Shown here: in pieces, positions 26,827 through 36,102 of the stretch
How positions within the stretch are numbered: position 1 is the first letter of the stretch
How the letters are laid out: every line of letters starts with the position of its first letter
Source: Nostocoides sp.
GTDB taxonomy: Bacteria > Actinomycetota > Actinomycetes > Actinomycetales > Dermatophilaceae
DNA: 64,000 nt
Assembly: GCA_016702415.1 (NCBI GenBank)
Contig: JADJEA010000001.1
Location: forward strand, 973,001-1,037,000
Reading direction: 5' to 3'
Notes under the pieces: model-generated
The model's database searches: none
What the model was told of the DNA's origin: nothing
Seen by the model: the letters and a program-made list of their open reading frames with translations, nothing else
Program-made: the position numbers and the translations under genes

Positions 26827-27216
26827 TCACGAGGCTGTGGACGACGCCGAAACCATGGTCGAGGACCCTGTGGACGAGGACGGCGACGAGCCGGTGGTCG
26901 CGGTCCCGGAGGAGGTGGTGGAGCCACCGGCGGAGTCACCCGACGATCCACCGGCCGACGATGAGCCCCCCGAGGAACTCGACGACGCGGAGTCCCCCGA
27001 CTTCGCCTTCGTGGCAGCGGCCGCGGTCGACTTCTGCGCCGACCGGGAGTCCGTGCGATAGAACCCACTGCCCTTGAACACGACCCCGACCGCGCTGAAC
27101 TGCTTGCGCAGCCGACCCTCGCACTCGGGGCACACGGTCAAGGCGTCGTCGCTGAAGGACTGGACGATGTCGAACTGGTGACCGCAGTCGGCGCATGCGT
27201 ACGCATAGGTCGGCAC
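26827..27216 (-). CDS. FmdB-type zinc-ribbon protein, Ruc-like chaperone
   Basis: 129 aa. N-terminal zinc ribbon: PTYAYACADCGHQFDIVQSF then CPECEGRL (CX2C...CX2C), followed by FKGSGFYRTDSR and a disordered tail made almost entirely of Ser, Gly, Ala and Thr. Closely resembles M. tuberculosis Rv0991c (Ruc, a redox-regulated chaperone), which has the same layout and neighbours (5-FCL, galU, moeA1). Chaperone activity is inferred from that similarity. GTG start 27216 with GGAAAGGG upstream. Confidence 0.8.
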   Translation of the reverse strand: MPTYAYACADCGHQFDIVQSFSDDALTVCPECEGRLRKQFSAVGVVFKGSGFYRTDSRSAQKSTAAAATKAKSGDSASSSSSGGSSSAGGSSGDSAGGSTTSSGTATTGSSPSSSTGSSTMVSASSTAS

Positions 27217-27358
27217 GGGCTGCCCTTTCCTGGATCTGTGGTCCCCGCGGCCCAAGCCGTCGGGCGCGCGCGGGGCGGTCGGCTGCCGAGTATAAGCCGC
27301 GCGCTCGCGCTCCCTATTCCGGTTCCGCGGTGGGGACCCCGGGACTCCCGCGGGGTCG

Positions 27359-28966
27359 TCAGTCGTCGTCGAAGCCCGGGGTCCCGCCGATGGTCCCGAA
27401 TCCCGCCCGGCCGGGACGCTTCTGCAGCGCCCGCGGACGTGACCACCCCGCCAGGCGCCCGTGCTCGCTCACCCGCCGGATCAGCGTCTCCGCCCGGTCG
27501 CGGACTGCGTCCGTCGTGACGACGAGCAGTTGATCCCCGTGCCGGAGGATCGTCCGGCCGCTCGGGACAAGCCCCTGGCCGTCGCGGACCACCAAGGTGA
27601 CATTGGCCCCGACGGGAAGGCGCAGTTCAAAGATCGCGACCCCGTGGAGCATCGATCCCTCGCCCACGTCGACCTGGAGGAGTTGGGCGTCGAGCTCCTC
27701 GATCGGGGTCGACTCCACCGACAACTCGCGTGAGCGATGGCTCTCCACGACGCCGAGGCGCTTGGCGACCCACGGCAGCGTCGGGGCCTGGAGCAAAGTG
27801 AAGATGACGACGAGGAGGAAGACCAGGTCGAAGATCCAGTCCAGTCCGGGCGCGCCGGCGGTGGCCGGGACGGTGGCCAGGACAACGGGGACGGCCCCTC
27901 GCAAGCCGGCCCAGGAGAGGAAGGCCTGCTCCCGCAGGCTCAGGCCGAACCACGCCACGGATGCGGCCACTGAGAGCGGGCGGGCCAGCAGGAGCAACAC
28001 CAGGCCGACGATGACTGCGGGGACGAGATGTTCCACGAGCCGGTCGGCCTTGGCCAAGAGCCCGAGGAGGACGAATAGCCCGATCTGCGCCAGCCAGCCC
28101 GCCGCCTGGGCGAAGGCGTGCACGGCCTGGCGATGCGGCAGGCGCCGGCTGCCGATGACCAGGGCACTGAGGTAGGTCGCGATGAACCCGGATGTGTGCG
28201 CGGTGGTGGCCACGGCATACGCCAGGACGGTCACGGCGAGGATGCCGAGCGAGAACAACCCCGAGGACCCGGAGGCGGAATGCCGCAGGGCCGAACTGCC
28301 CACCCAGCCCACCGCGAGACCGATGGCGGCACCGCCGACCAACTCGATGGCGGCGAGCGCCAGGAGGACGAGGGGGTGATGGCCGGTGCCCGGGTGCGCG
28401 GCCTGTTCGGCGAGCGCCACGACGATGATGACGACCGGGGCGTCGTTGAACCCCGACTCTGCCTCGAGCATCCCGACCAGGCGCCGCGGCAGCGGGACAT
28501 TGCGGAGCACGGAAAAAACGGCGGCCGCATCCGTCGAGGAGAGGATCGCGCCGACCAACAGGGCGGTGGTCCACGACCAGTTCAGGAGGAGGCGGGTCAT
28601 GACCGCGACGACAGCGATCGAGACCGCAACCCCCACCGTCGCCAGGAGCGTGGCCGGGACGATCGACGGCCGCATCGACCGCCACTGATCGGTCAGCCCG
28701 CCCTCGGCGAGGATGACGATGAGGGCGCAATAGCCGAGGGCCTGGGTCAGCTGGGCGGAGGTCACGTCGACCGGCACGGAGGACTCGCCGATCACGAGCC
28801 CCACGCCGAGATAGATCAGCAGAGACGGCAACCCGGTCCGGTTGGAGAGCCGAATCGCCAGGACGCACACGATGAGGATGAGCGAGCCGAGCAGGAGCAC
28901 CGGAGTGAGCGAGGCGAGGCTGAACCCGGCAGTGGCGGCGTCACTTCCGGCCGGGAGGGTACTCAT
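27359..28966 (-). CDS. K+(Na+)/H+ antiporter, NhaP2/CPA1 type with TrkA-C domain
   Basis: 535 aa. About 13 membrane helices from residue 20 to 400, including SSTDAAAVFSVLRNV and ESGFNDAPVVIIVV, the ND-containing ion site of the CPA1 group, and SWAGLRGAVPVVLA. After residue 430 a cytosolic TrkA-C (RCK_C) domain (GSMLHGVAIFELRLPVGANV, GDQLLVVTTD) may bind a nucleotide. It starts at ATG 28966, overlapping the stop of the upstream 5-FCL gene (ATGA), so the two are coupled. Potassium or sodium specificity is not decidable. Confidence 0.88.
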   Translation of the reverse strand: MSTLPAGSDAATAGFSLASLTPVLLLGSLILIVCVLAIRLSNRTGLPSLLIYLGVGLVIGESSVPVDVTSAQLTQALGYCALIVILAEGGLTDQWRSMRPSIVPATLLATVGVAVSIAVVAVMTRLLLNWSWTTALLVGAILSSTDAAAVFSVLRNVPLPRRLVGMLEAESGFNDAPVVIIVVALAEQAAHPGTGHHPLVLLALAAIELVGGAAIGLAVGWVGSSALRHSASGSSGLFSLGILAVTVLAYAVATTAHTSGFIATYLSALVIGSRRLPHRQAVHAFAQAAGWLAQIGLFVLLGLLAKADRLVEHLVPAVIVGLVLLLLARPLSVAASVAWFGLSLREQAFLSWAGLRGAVPVVLATVPATAGAPGLDWIFDLVFLLVVIFTLLQAPTLPWVAKRLGVVESHRSRELSVESTPIEELDAQLLQVDVGEGSMLHGVAIFELRLPVGANVTLVVRDGQGLVPSGRTILRHGDQLLVVTTDAVRDRAETLIRRVSEHGRLAGWSRPRALQKRPGRAGFGTIGGTPGFDDD

Positions 28967-29520
28967 GGTCGGGGCCTTAGCCAGGTCAGGCCGTCGGCGC
29001 TGAGGACGGCGTGGACCGGTTGGTCCCATGGGTCGACCGGGATGGACGCATCGAGAAGCTCGCCGGGGTGGAGGACGAGGACGACCGTGGCCCGGGTGTC
29101 GGCGCGAGGCAGGGCGCGGTCATAGCAGCCGCCGGCCTGACCCAGCCGGGCCCCCGTCCGATCGGCGGCGAGCCCGGGAATCAGGAGCAGGCGGCACGCG
29201 GCGTGGGCATCCAGCCCGAGGGGGGTCCGCGCGGGATCGGCGCGGTCCGCCCAGTCGAGGTCATAGGTCGGGAGGGTGATCGGGACCAGGACGCGGGCGC
29301 CGCGGGAGGTGAGCCGGCGACATACGGCCTCCACGTCGGGTTCGCTTGGGAGGGGGTCGTATGCCGTGACCACCTCCCCGGGTCCGATCGCCATCGCGTC
29401 GAGCAGGGGGTCGAGGTGGAGCGCGAGCCGCTCCCCGTCGGCGGCCCGGTCCCGGGCCGCGACGATCTCCCGCCGGGCGGCTCGCCGCTCGGCCCGCAGG
29501 AGTTGTTTGGCGCTGGGCAT
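28963..29520 (-). CDS. 5-formyltetrahydrofolate cyclo-ligase
   Basis: 185 aa; ATP-dependent conversion of 5-formyl-THF to methenyl-THF. Features: KQLLRAERRAARREIVA N-terminal helix, VLVPITLPTYDLDW and the ATP/Mg loop RLGQAGGCYDRAL (usual form RLGRGGGYYDR; here Gln-Ala and Cys replace Arg-Gly and Tyr). Start ATG 29520; TACGAT is eight bases upstream. Divergent from the UGPase gene, as in mycobacteria. Confidence 0.85.
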   Translation of the reverse strand: MPSAKQLLRAERRAARREIVAARDRAADGERLALHLDPLLDAMAIGPGEVVTAYDPLPSEPDVEAVCRRLTSRGARVLVPITLPTYDLDWADRADPARTPLGLDAHAACRLLLIPGLAADRTGARLGQAGGCYDRALPRADTRATVVLVLHPGELLDASIPVDPWDQPVHAVLSADGLTWLRPRP

Positions 29521-29545
29521 CGGGCTTCATCGTAGGCTGGCGGTC

Positions 29546-30973
29546 ATGAGTGCGGAGGGTCTGGCGGCAGCCCGGAGGGCGATGGAGCGGCGGGGCATCG
29601 ACCCGGTGGCGATCAAGGCGTTCGACCGGTTCTACGGAATGCTCGAGGGGGGTGCCCAGGGGCTGATCCCCGAGTCGACGATCGCGCCGCTGACCGGAGT
29701 GCCCGCTCTGGGGGAGGTCGAGGCCAGCGAGGAGGAGCGGCGCGAGGCGTTGCGCCGCGTGGCCATCGTCAAACTCAATGGTGGGCTCGGGACGAGCATG
29801 GGGCTGACCGGTCCCAAGACCGTCTTGAAGGTGCGCGGGGACCTGACCTTCCTCGACATCATCGCCCGGCAGGTGCTCGCGCTGCGCGCCCGCTTCGGGG
29901 TGGATCTGCCGCTGCTGCTGATGAATTCGTTCCGGACCCGGGAGGAGTCCCTCGCCGCGCTGGCCGCCTATCCCGACCTCCCCGTCGATGGGCTGCCGCT
30001 CGACTTCGTCCAGAACGCCGAGCCGAAACTCACCGCCGACACCCTCGAACCTGTCCACTGGCCAGCCGATCCCTCGCTCGAGTGGTGCCCACCTGGTCAT
30101 GGCGACGTCTACACCTCCCTGGCCGCGACCGGGGTGTTGGACAGACTGCGGGAGAAGGGAATCCGCTACATCTTCCTCGCCAACGCCGACAACCTCGGGG
30201 CGACGTGCGATCCCGATATCGCCGCCTGGCTGCTCGCCGACGACGTCCCGTATGCCGCGGAGGTTTGTGAGCGAACCGCCAACGACCGCAAGGGTGGTCA
30301 CCTCGCGGTCCGGCGCAGCGACGGCCAGTTGGTCCTGCGCGACAGTGCCATGGTCGCGCCAGGGGAGGACCGCTACTTCCAGGACAACGTCCGTCACCCG
30401 CTCTTCCACGCCAACAACATCTGGGTCGATCTCGACGTCCTCGCCGGGCTGCTCGACCAGCGCGGCGGGGTGCTCGAACTGCCGATCATCGTCAACCGCA
30501 AGACGGTCGACCCGACCGACAAGTCCTCGACGAAGGTCATCCAGATCGAGTCCGCGATGGGGGCGGCCATCGAGGTGTTCCCGGGTTCGCGCGCGATCGC
30601 GGTGCCGCGCAGCCGGTTCCGGCCGGTGAAGTCGACCAATGAGTTGCTGCTGGTCCAATCGGACGTCTTCGATCTCGACGACGACGCCAATCTCGTCTCG
30701 ACCATCGACCACCCCGAGCCGTCGATCCTGTTGTCGTCCGCCTACGCCATGGTCCCGGATTTCCAGGCGCGCTTCCCGCACGGCGTGCCCTCGATGCGCG
30801 ACTGCACCTCGCTGACCGTCACCGGCGACGCGACCTTCGGCGCCGGGGTGCGCTGCGTCGGCGATGTCGAGGTCACCCGCGACGGGGACATCGCGGACGG
30901 GAGTGTCCTGGGTGGCAGGTCCGGCGAGGACACGACCGACGTCGGCGCGGCCGACGAGGGCACGATCGGATGA
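29546..30973 (+). CDS. UTP-glucose-1-phosphate uridylyltransferase, UGP1 (eukaryote-like) family
   Basis: 475 aa; makes UDP-glucose. KLNGGLGTSMGLTGPKTVL (75-95) is the nucleotide-binding loop of the long eukaryotic-type UGPases rather than the ~300-aa bacterial GalU; LLMNSFRT, FANADNLGAT-like FLANADNLGAT and HANNIWVDL follow. TAGGCT at 29533-29538 stands seven bases before ATG 29546. Its stop overlaps the moeA ATG (ATGA at 30970), so it begins the Moco/divisome operon. In related genomes this position is held by galU. Confidence 0.85.
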   Translation: MSAEGLAAARRAMERRGIDPVAIKAFDRFYGMLEGGAQGLIPESTIAPLTGVPALGEVEASEEERREALRRVAIVKLNGGLGTSMGLTGPKTVLKVRGDLTFLDIIARQVLALRARFGVDLPLLLMNSFRTREESLAALAAYPDLPVDGLPLDFVQNAEPKLTADTLEPVHWPADPSLEWCPPGHGDVYTSLAATGVLDRLREKGIRYIFLANADNLGATCDPDIAAWLLADDVPYAAEVCERTANDRKGGHLAVRRSDGQLVLRDSAMVAPGEDRYFQDNVRHPLFHANNIWVDLDVLAGLLDQRGGVLELPIIVNRKTVDPTDKSSTKVIQIESAMGAAIEVFPGSRAIAVPRSRFRPVKSTNELLLVQSDVFDLDDDANLVSTIDHPEPSILLSSAYAMVPDFQARFPHGVPSMRDCTSLTVTGDATFGAGVRCVGDVEVTRDGDIADGSVLGGRSGEDTTDVGAADEGTIG

Positions 30974-32201
30974 GGTCGCTGGCGGAGCACCGGGCGACAA
31001 TCCTCGCCGCGGTGCGCCCACTGGCCCCACGCGACTGCCCCCTGTCCGCCTGCCGCGGGCTGGTCACCTGCGTCGATGTCGTTGCGGCGGTGGACCTTCC
31101 GGGCTTCGACAATTCGGCGATGGATGGCTACGCGGTCCGGTCCGCCGATGTCGCCGGTGCCAGCACTGACACCCCGGTGGTGCTGCGGGTGATCGGGGAG
31201 GTGGCCGCGGGGGGTGACGCCGCGGCATACACCCTGGGGGTGGGGAGGCCGTCCGGATAATGACGGGGGCGATGATGCCCGCCGGCGCCGACGCGGTCGT
31301 CATGGTCGAACGCACCGACGGCGGTCTGGGGGACGTGGCAGTGTACGACGCGGTCCCGCCCGGCCGCTCGATTCGGCCCGCCGGGGAGGACGTGCGCGCT
31401 GGGACCGTCGTCATACCGGCCTTGACGAGGGTCAATCCTCGGGTGATCGCGCTCGCTGCCGCGACGGGCCATGCCGACCTGACCGTGCGCCCGCGTCCGC
31501 GCGTGGCCGTCATCTCGACCGGGGACGAACTCGTGCCTCCCGGAGAATCCTTGCGCCCCGGGCAGATTCACGAGTCCAATGCGCCCATGCTGGCGGCGTG
31601 CGTCGAGGAGTTGGGCGCGGACGTGGTCCACGTCGGGAGCCTGGGCGACGATCCGGATCATCTCGTGGATGTCTTGTCCTCCTTGACGGCGAGCTCCTCG
31701 ACGGCGAACTGCGATGCGGTGATCACCACCGGCGGGGTGTCGATGGGGGCCTACGACGTCGTCAAGGCGGCCTTGCGCAACCACGGCGTCGAGTTCGTCC
31801 AGGTCGCCATGCAGCCGGGCAAGCCGCAGGGGTTCGGGCTCTTCGGACCGCGGGCGGTTCCGGTGTTCGCGTTGCCGGGCAACCCGGTGTCCGCCTTCGT
31901 CTCGTTCGCGATGTTCGTCGCGCCCGCCCTGGAGACCATGATGGGGCGCAGCCACGAGCGGCGGATCGTCACCGGCGTCATGGGGCATCCGCTCGCATCC
32001 CCCGCCGGACGCACGCAGATCGCACGCGCCGTGACCACCCGCCATGGCGAGGAGTGGATCGTCGATCCCGTTGTGGGACAAGGCTCCCACTTCGTTCACG
32101 ATCTCGTCCGCGCCAATTCCTTGGTGCTGGTTCCGCAGGAGGTGACCGCGGTGGCCGCGGGCGATGCGGTCGAGGTGTGGCTCCTGGACGGCGACTCGTG
32201 A
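30970..32201 (+). pseudogene. moeA: MoeA/gephyrin-family protein (possible Glp), one frameshift
   Basis: Begins MRSLAEHRATILAAVRPLAP and VDLPGFDNSAMDGYAVRSAD (the MoeA NSAMDGYA signature), reaches GGDAAAYTLGVG at about 31240, then changes frame and continues MTGAMMPAGADAVVMVE, STGDELVPPG, TTGGVSMGAYD, PGNPVSAFVSF. One G missing from a run near 31241 explains it (VGEAVRIMTGAMMP restored). MoeA inserts molybdenum into molybdopterin. In actinobacteria the copy linked to galU/rimJ/sepX can be Glp, the gephyrin-like divisome partner of GlpR. It overlaps UGPase and moaC. Confidence 0.82.
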
Positions 32202-32677
32202 GCGACGGCGACCGGCTGACGCACGTGCGCGCCGACGGGTCGGCGCACATGGTCGATGTCTCCGCCAAGGCCGTGACGGCCCGGGAAGCCGCGGCCGCGG
32301 GCCGGGTCCTGCTGTCACCGGCGGCCGTGGCGGCGCTTCGCGCGGGGACGGTGAGCAAGGGGGACGCCCTGGCGGTAGCCCGGATCGCCGGGATCGCCGC
32401 GGTCAAGCGCACCCCCGACCTCATCCCGCTGGCCCATCCCATCGCCGTGCACGCGGTGGCGGTCGACCTCGCCGTCGCCGACGACGGGGTCGATATCGCC
32501 GCGACGGTGCGGACCGCAGACCGCACCGGGATCGAGATGGAGGCGCTCACCGCGGTCGCGGTGGCTGCTCTGACGGTTATCGACATGATCAAAGCGGTGG
32601 ACCGGCACGCCCGCATCACCGACATCCGCGTCACCGCGAAGTCCGGTGGCCGGTCGGGGGATTGGCGCGAACCGTGA
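32198..32677 (+). CDS. moaC: Cyclic pyranopterin monophosphate synthase
   Basis: 159 aa; second step of molybdenum cofactor synthesis with MoaA. HMVDVSAKAVTAREAAAAGRV (N-terminal), KGDALAVARIAGIAAVKRTPDLIPLAHP and GIEMEALTAVAVAALTVIDMIKAVD carry the catalytic Lys, His and Asp region. GTG start overlaps the moeA stop (GTGA); its own stop overlaps mog the same way. No moaA or moaE is in the window. Confidence 0.93.
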   Translation: MSDGDRLTHVRADGSAHMVDVSAKAVTAREAAAAGRVLLSPAAVAALRAGTVSKGDALAVARIAGIAAVKRTPDLIPLAHPIAVHAVAVDLAVADDGVDIAATVRTADRTGIEMEALTAVAVAALTVIDMIKAVDRHARITDIRVTAKSGGRSGDWREP

Positions 32678-33183
32678 CCACTGAAACCGGCCTGGCGCCG
32701 TTGAGCGGTGTGCGCGCCCGGGTGGTCACCTGTTCGACCCGGGCCGCGACCGGGGTGTATGCCGACCGTGGCGGCCCCCTGATCGTCGCCAGCTTGCGGG
32801 AGTGGGGTGCCGATGTCGAGGAGCCGGTCGTCGTGCCCGACGGACCCGGGGTGGGGGCGGCGCTGCGGGCGGCGGTGGACGCGGCATACGACCTCGTCCT
32901 GACCACGGGGGGCACCGGTTGCGCGCCGACCGATGTCACCCCGGAACAGACCCGCCCCGTCCTGGACCGGGAGATTCCCGGCATCGCCGAGGCGATCCGG
33001 GCGTATGGCGTGGCCGCCGCCGTCCCGACCGCGATGCTTTCCCGGGGGCTGGCCGGGTTGACCGGACGATGCATCGTGATCAACCTGCCCGGGTCCACCG
33101 GCGGGGTCCGGGACGCGCTCGCCGTCCTCGAACCCGTTCTGCCGCATCTGATCAGCCAGGTCCGCGGCGGCGATCACCGGTGA
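32674..33183 (+). CDS. mog: Molybdenum cofactor adenylyltransferase family (Mog/MoaB)
   Basis: 169 aa, adenylates molybdopterin before Mo insertion by MoeA. TCSTRAATGVYADRGG, LVLTTGGTGCAPTDVTPE and VINLPGSTGGVRDAL are the family signatures (TTGGTG loop; LPGS). GTG start overlaps the moaC stop, and its stop overlaps the rimJ GTG. Distinguishing Mog from MoaB is not safe from sequence alone. Confidence 0.9.
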   Translation: MTTETGLAPLSGVRARVVTCSTRAATGVYADRGGPLIVASLREWGADVEEPVVVPDGPGVGAALRAAVDAAYDLVLTTGGTGCAPTDVTPEQTRPVLDREIPGIAEAIRAYGVAAAVPTAMLSRGLAGLTGRCIVINLPGSTGGVRDALAVLEPVLPHLISQVRGGDHR

Positions 33184-33848
33184 GCGATCGCGTCTGGCCG
33201 GTCGATTTGGAGGCGGCCTTGCCGGGCGGGGGGCGGGTGGCGCTGCGGGCCATGCGGGGACGCGACCGGGCCGAGTACCTCGCGGTGAAGGCGCGCAACC
33301 GGGACTGGTTGCGGCCCTGGGACCCGACGAATCCGGACGGGATCGCGACCACGGTGACCTATCGCCGGATGCTGCGCGATCAGCGGGCGGCGGCGCGGGC
33401 GGGGACGGCATACTCCTTCGCCATCACTCTCGACGGGAGTTTCGCGGGGCAACTCCAACTGGCCAATGTCGCTCGGGGAGCGTTCCGTTCGTGCACTATG
33501 GGCTATTGGGTGGGTCGCGAATTCGCGGGGCGCGGGGTGGCGCCGGTGGCGGTGGCGCTCGCCGCCGATCACGCCCTCGGCCCGATCCGGCTGCACCGGG
33601 TCCAGATCGACGTCCGCCCGGAAAACGCCGCGTCGTTGGCCGTGGTCCGCAAGCTCGGGATGCGCGACGAGGGGCTGCGCCTGAACTATCTGCACATCGA
33701 CGGGGCCTGGCGCGACCATCGGACCTTCGCCGTCACCCGGGAGGATCTCGGCTCCGGCGGCCTCCTCGACCGGGTCCTCGCCAATCTCGGCCGACACATC
33801 GGCGACACACCGGCACAGGTCCCCGGGGAGGCCGGAGGGCGTCAATAA
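33180..33848 (+). CDS. rimJ: GNAT N-acetyltransferase, RimJ-like
   Basis: 222 aa. RimJ/RimL-type fold: RVALRAMRGRDRAEYLAVK (beta 1), GTAYSFAITLDGSFAGQLQL, then GYWVGREFAGRGVAPVAVAL (acetyl-CoA loop) and IDVRPENAASLAVVRKLGMRDEG. Located between mog and sepX exactly as Rv0995 between moeA1 and sepX. Substrate (ribosomal protein or other) unproven. Starts at GTG overlapping mog. Confidence 0.82.
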   Translation: MSDRVWPVDLEAALPGGGRVALRAMRGRDRAEYLAVKARNRDWLRPWDPTNPDGIATTVTYRRMLRDQRAAARAGTAYSFAITLDGSFAGQLQLANVARGAFRSCTMGYWVGREFAGRGVAPVAVALAADHALGPIRLHRVQIDVRPENAASLAVVRKLGMRDEGLRLNYLHIDGAWRDHRTFAVTREDLGSGGLLDRVLANLGRHIGDTPAQVPGEAGGRQ

Positions 33849-33851
33849 GTT
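33846..33851 (+). promoter_or_regulatory. -10 hexamer TAAGTT for sepX/glpR
   Basis: TAAGTT, six bases, GTG at 33858; overlaps the rimJ stop (TAA 33846-33848). Suggests an internal leaderless promoter for the last gene of the operon. Confidence 0.5.
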
Positions 33852-33857
33852 GTCCTC

Positions 33858-35015
33858 GTGCAGCCGAGCAGCCTGATCTTCGTTCTGGTCATCGCCATCT
33901 GGGCTGCCTATCTGCTGCAGCACTGGCTGCGCCGCCGTGAGCACCTCTCGACAGCCCGGACGATAGACCGCTTCTCGGCCTCCATGCGGGTCTTGGACCG
34001 GACCAAGGCCGGACGTCCCAGTGCGTCGGGTGGGTTGTCGACGACCGGATCGATTCCGCTGCACCGCCGTTCGACAGGGTTGGCGGTTCGCGAGGTGGCT
34101 GGCGGCGACACCATGGCTGTCCCCGTTCCCGAGGTGGGTGCCACCACGTCGCCCTCCCGGCCGCGACGGGGCCGTCGGGTTGCCGGGGTGACCCTCCCGA
34201 AGGTCCGGATGCCCAAGGCCGTCGGCGCGGTGCCGCGCACGACTCGCGCTCTGGCGGCCGGTGCCGGACGTTCCACCAGGCTGCGGCCGGTCCTCGGTCT
34301 TGCCGTCCTCGGCGGGGGCCTCGCCGCGCTGGTCACCGCTCTGGCCGCCGCGTTCGGCTGGCTCTCCTGGGCAGTTCCACTGCTATTCGCGCTCGTCGCG
34401 GTCGCCGGGATTGTCGGCCTGCGACGTCTCGCGGCCGCGGCGGTCTCCCAGCGGATGGCGCGCCAGGACGGCCGCGCCCCTGCCGACGGCCGTGTAACGG
34501 CCGCCGGAAACCCGGCCGCCAGTTCGCGCGCCGCGACGACGGCGCCCCGAAGCTCACGACGCCCGTCCCCCCGACCGTCCCGAGGTGGACGTCCCCCGGC
34601 TCGTCGGCCGGCCGCGCCCGGCCGGACCGGCACCCCGGGCCAGCGCACGGCGGCGGGTCAGCGTGGGGGAGATTCGGGTGGCACGCGAGCGGCGGGGGAG
34701 CCCGCGGCATACGCTGCCCGGCCGGTGGCGACCAGCAGCGAGGTCGTGGCTTCCGCAGGGGCCGCTGCGGCGAGCGCGCGTCCCGAGCCCCGTGATCGGG
34801 TCTTCGATCTCGCCAGCGTCGAGGCCACCATCGCCGCCGCGCGCGGGATCCCGCCGGAGGTCGTTGGGGGATGGTCGCCGGTGCCAGTGCCGCCGCCGAC
34901 CTACACCCTCAAGGCCAAGGCCGTGTATGCCGCTGCCGTCGACGACGACGACGTGGTCAGCCCCTATGCACCCGTGACCGATCTCGACGAACGCCGCCGA
35001 CTCGCCTCGGGCTGA
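33858..35015 (+). CDS. SepX/GlpR-like membrane divisome protein
   Basis: 385 aa. N-terminal TM followed by the diagnostic juxtamembrane segment: SLIFVLVIAIWAAYLLQHWL then RRREHLSTARTIDRFS, very close to Streptomyces SepX and corynebacterial GlpR. A second hydrophobic pair lies at about 142-185 (VLGLAVLGGGLAALVTALAA, AVPLLFALVAVAGIVGL); long disordered Arg/Pro/Gly-rich middle; conserved C-terminal tail. In C. glutamicum GlpR recruits the MoeA-like Glp to the septum; here both genes share an operon. Function inferred from family and context. Confidence 0.78.
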   Translation: MQPSSLIFVLVIAIWAAYLLQHWLRRREHLSTARTIDRFSASMRVLDRTKAGRPSASGGLSTTGSIPLHRRSTGLAVREVAGGDTMAVPVPEVGATTSPSRPRRGRRVAGVTLPKVRMPKAVGAVPRTTRALAAGAGRSTRLRPVLGLAVLGGGLAALVTALAAAFGWLSWAVPLLFALVAVAGIVGLRRLAAAAVSQRMARQDGRAPADGRVTAAGNPAASSRAATTAPRSSRRPSPRPSRGGRPPARRPAAPGRTGTPGQRTAAGQRGGDSGGTRAAGEPAAYAARPVATSSEVVASAGAAAASARPEPRDRVFDLASVEATIAAARGIPPEVVGGWSPVPVPPPTYTLKAKAVYAAAVDDDDVVSPYAPVTDLDERRRLASG

Positions 35016-35021
35016 GGCCCG

Positions 35022-35738
35022 TCAATCGGTGATGGCACCCGGACGCAGACCGGCCGACCGTGCCAGTCTGCTGGCGTGTGCGCGCAGCCGCTGGGGCTGA
35101 CGCCGGGCGTATCTCGCGGCGCGGACGGCACCGGACGTTGCACCGTCGGACCACGTTCCGGGCGCGAGGTCACCGGTCAGCTCACGATGAGGAACGATGA
35201 CGAATCCGCGTTCGCGCAATCCATCGATGATGCGGCCGACAGCCGCGGCCGTGGCCACGAGCGTGTCGTGGAGCACGACGACGTCACCATCGCGCGCCTG
35301 GCCGAGGATGGTCTCGACCACGGCGTCGGCGTCCTGGTTGGCCCAATCCTTGGGATTGAGGCTGAACAGGATGACGTCGAGTCCGGCCTGGGCGGCAATA
35401 TCGCGAACAACCCGGTCGTGGTGCCCGCGCGGTGGCCGGAAGGCGGTCACGGGCGCGCCGCAGAGGTCCCGCAGGAGGTCACTGGCCCGCGTGATCTCGT
35501 GGCGGACCTCCTCCTCGGGCAGGGTCACCAGGTCGGCATGACTCCACGTGTGGTTTCCGACCTCGGCGTATGCCGATCCCGCCACCCGCCGGACCACGTC
35601 CGGCAGCCGTCGCGCCCGCCGCCCGACGACGAAGAAGGTGGCCGGCGCCTCCTTGGCCTCGAGGATCTCCACGATGGTCGTCGTGCTCTCGGCCGGGCCG
35701 TCGTCGAAGGTGAGCGCGACCCGTTTGGTCCTGGGCAT
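35022..35738 (-). CDS. NodB-type polysaccharide deacetylase
   Basis: 238 aa, cytosolic or leader-less form of the carbohydrate esterase 4 family. TFDDGP (10-15, catalytic Asp12/13), GNHTWSHADL (His63 and His67 metal ligands), RPPRGHHD and LHDTLVAT (catalytic His region) are all present. ATG 35738 is chosen: GGAGGT is 6-11 bases upstream, and a longer upstream open frame lacks similarity and runs through tRNA-Ala. No signal peptide, so the substrate may be cytosolic. Convergent with sepX. Confidence 0.88.
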   Translation of the reverse strand: MPRTKRVALTFDDGPAESTTTIVEILEAKEAPATFFVVGRRARRLPDVVRRVAGSAYAEVGNHTWSHADLVTLPEEEVRHEITRASDLLRDLCGAPVTAFRPPRGHHDRVVRDIAAQAGLDVILFSLNPKDWANQDADAVVETILGQARDGDVVVLHDTLVATAAAVGRIIDGLRERGFVIVPHRELTGDLAPGTWSDGATSGAVRAARYARRQPQRLRAHASRLARSAGLRPGAITD

Positions 35739-35929
35739 GGCACCTCCACACTCCTGCCGCCGGACCCGACGGCGGGGGGAGCATAGTGACCGGTGCTGGA
35801 GAACCCGACCAGACACGCCGGGCAGATACCCCGGGCAGTCAGCAGGAGGCGGGACCGGGGTCGGGCGAGTCATCCGTTGCCGGAGGGCGGTGTTTTGGGT
35901 GGGCTCCGTCGAGCCGGTGATGCGATGGG

Positions 35930-36002
35930 TGGAGCTGAGGGGATTCGAACCCCTGGCCTTCTCATTGCGAACGAGACGCGCTACCAACTGCGCCACAGCC
36001 CC
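35930..36002 (-). tRNA. tRNA-Ala (CGC anticodon)
   Basis: Minus strand: acceptor GGGGCTG (36002-35996) with CAGCTCC, anticodon stem TCTCG/TGAGA (one G-T pair) and loop TTCGCAA (anticodon CGC), T-arm with TTCGAATCC. Discriminator A at 35930; CCA not encoded. Confidence 0.93.
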
Positions 36003-36102
36003 GAAGTGCGAGCAGAACCATAACACCGACGGAGCACGGCACGAGAATCGAGCGAGTCGGCATACCCTCGTATCGTCCAGGAGCCGACAAGCAGGGGTTA
36101 CC

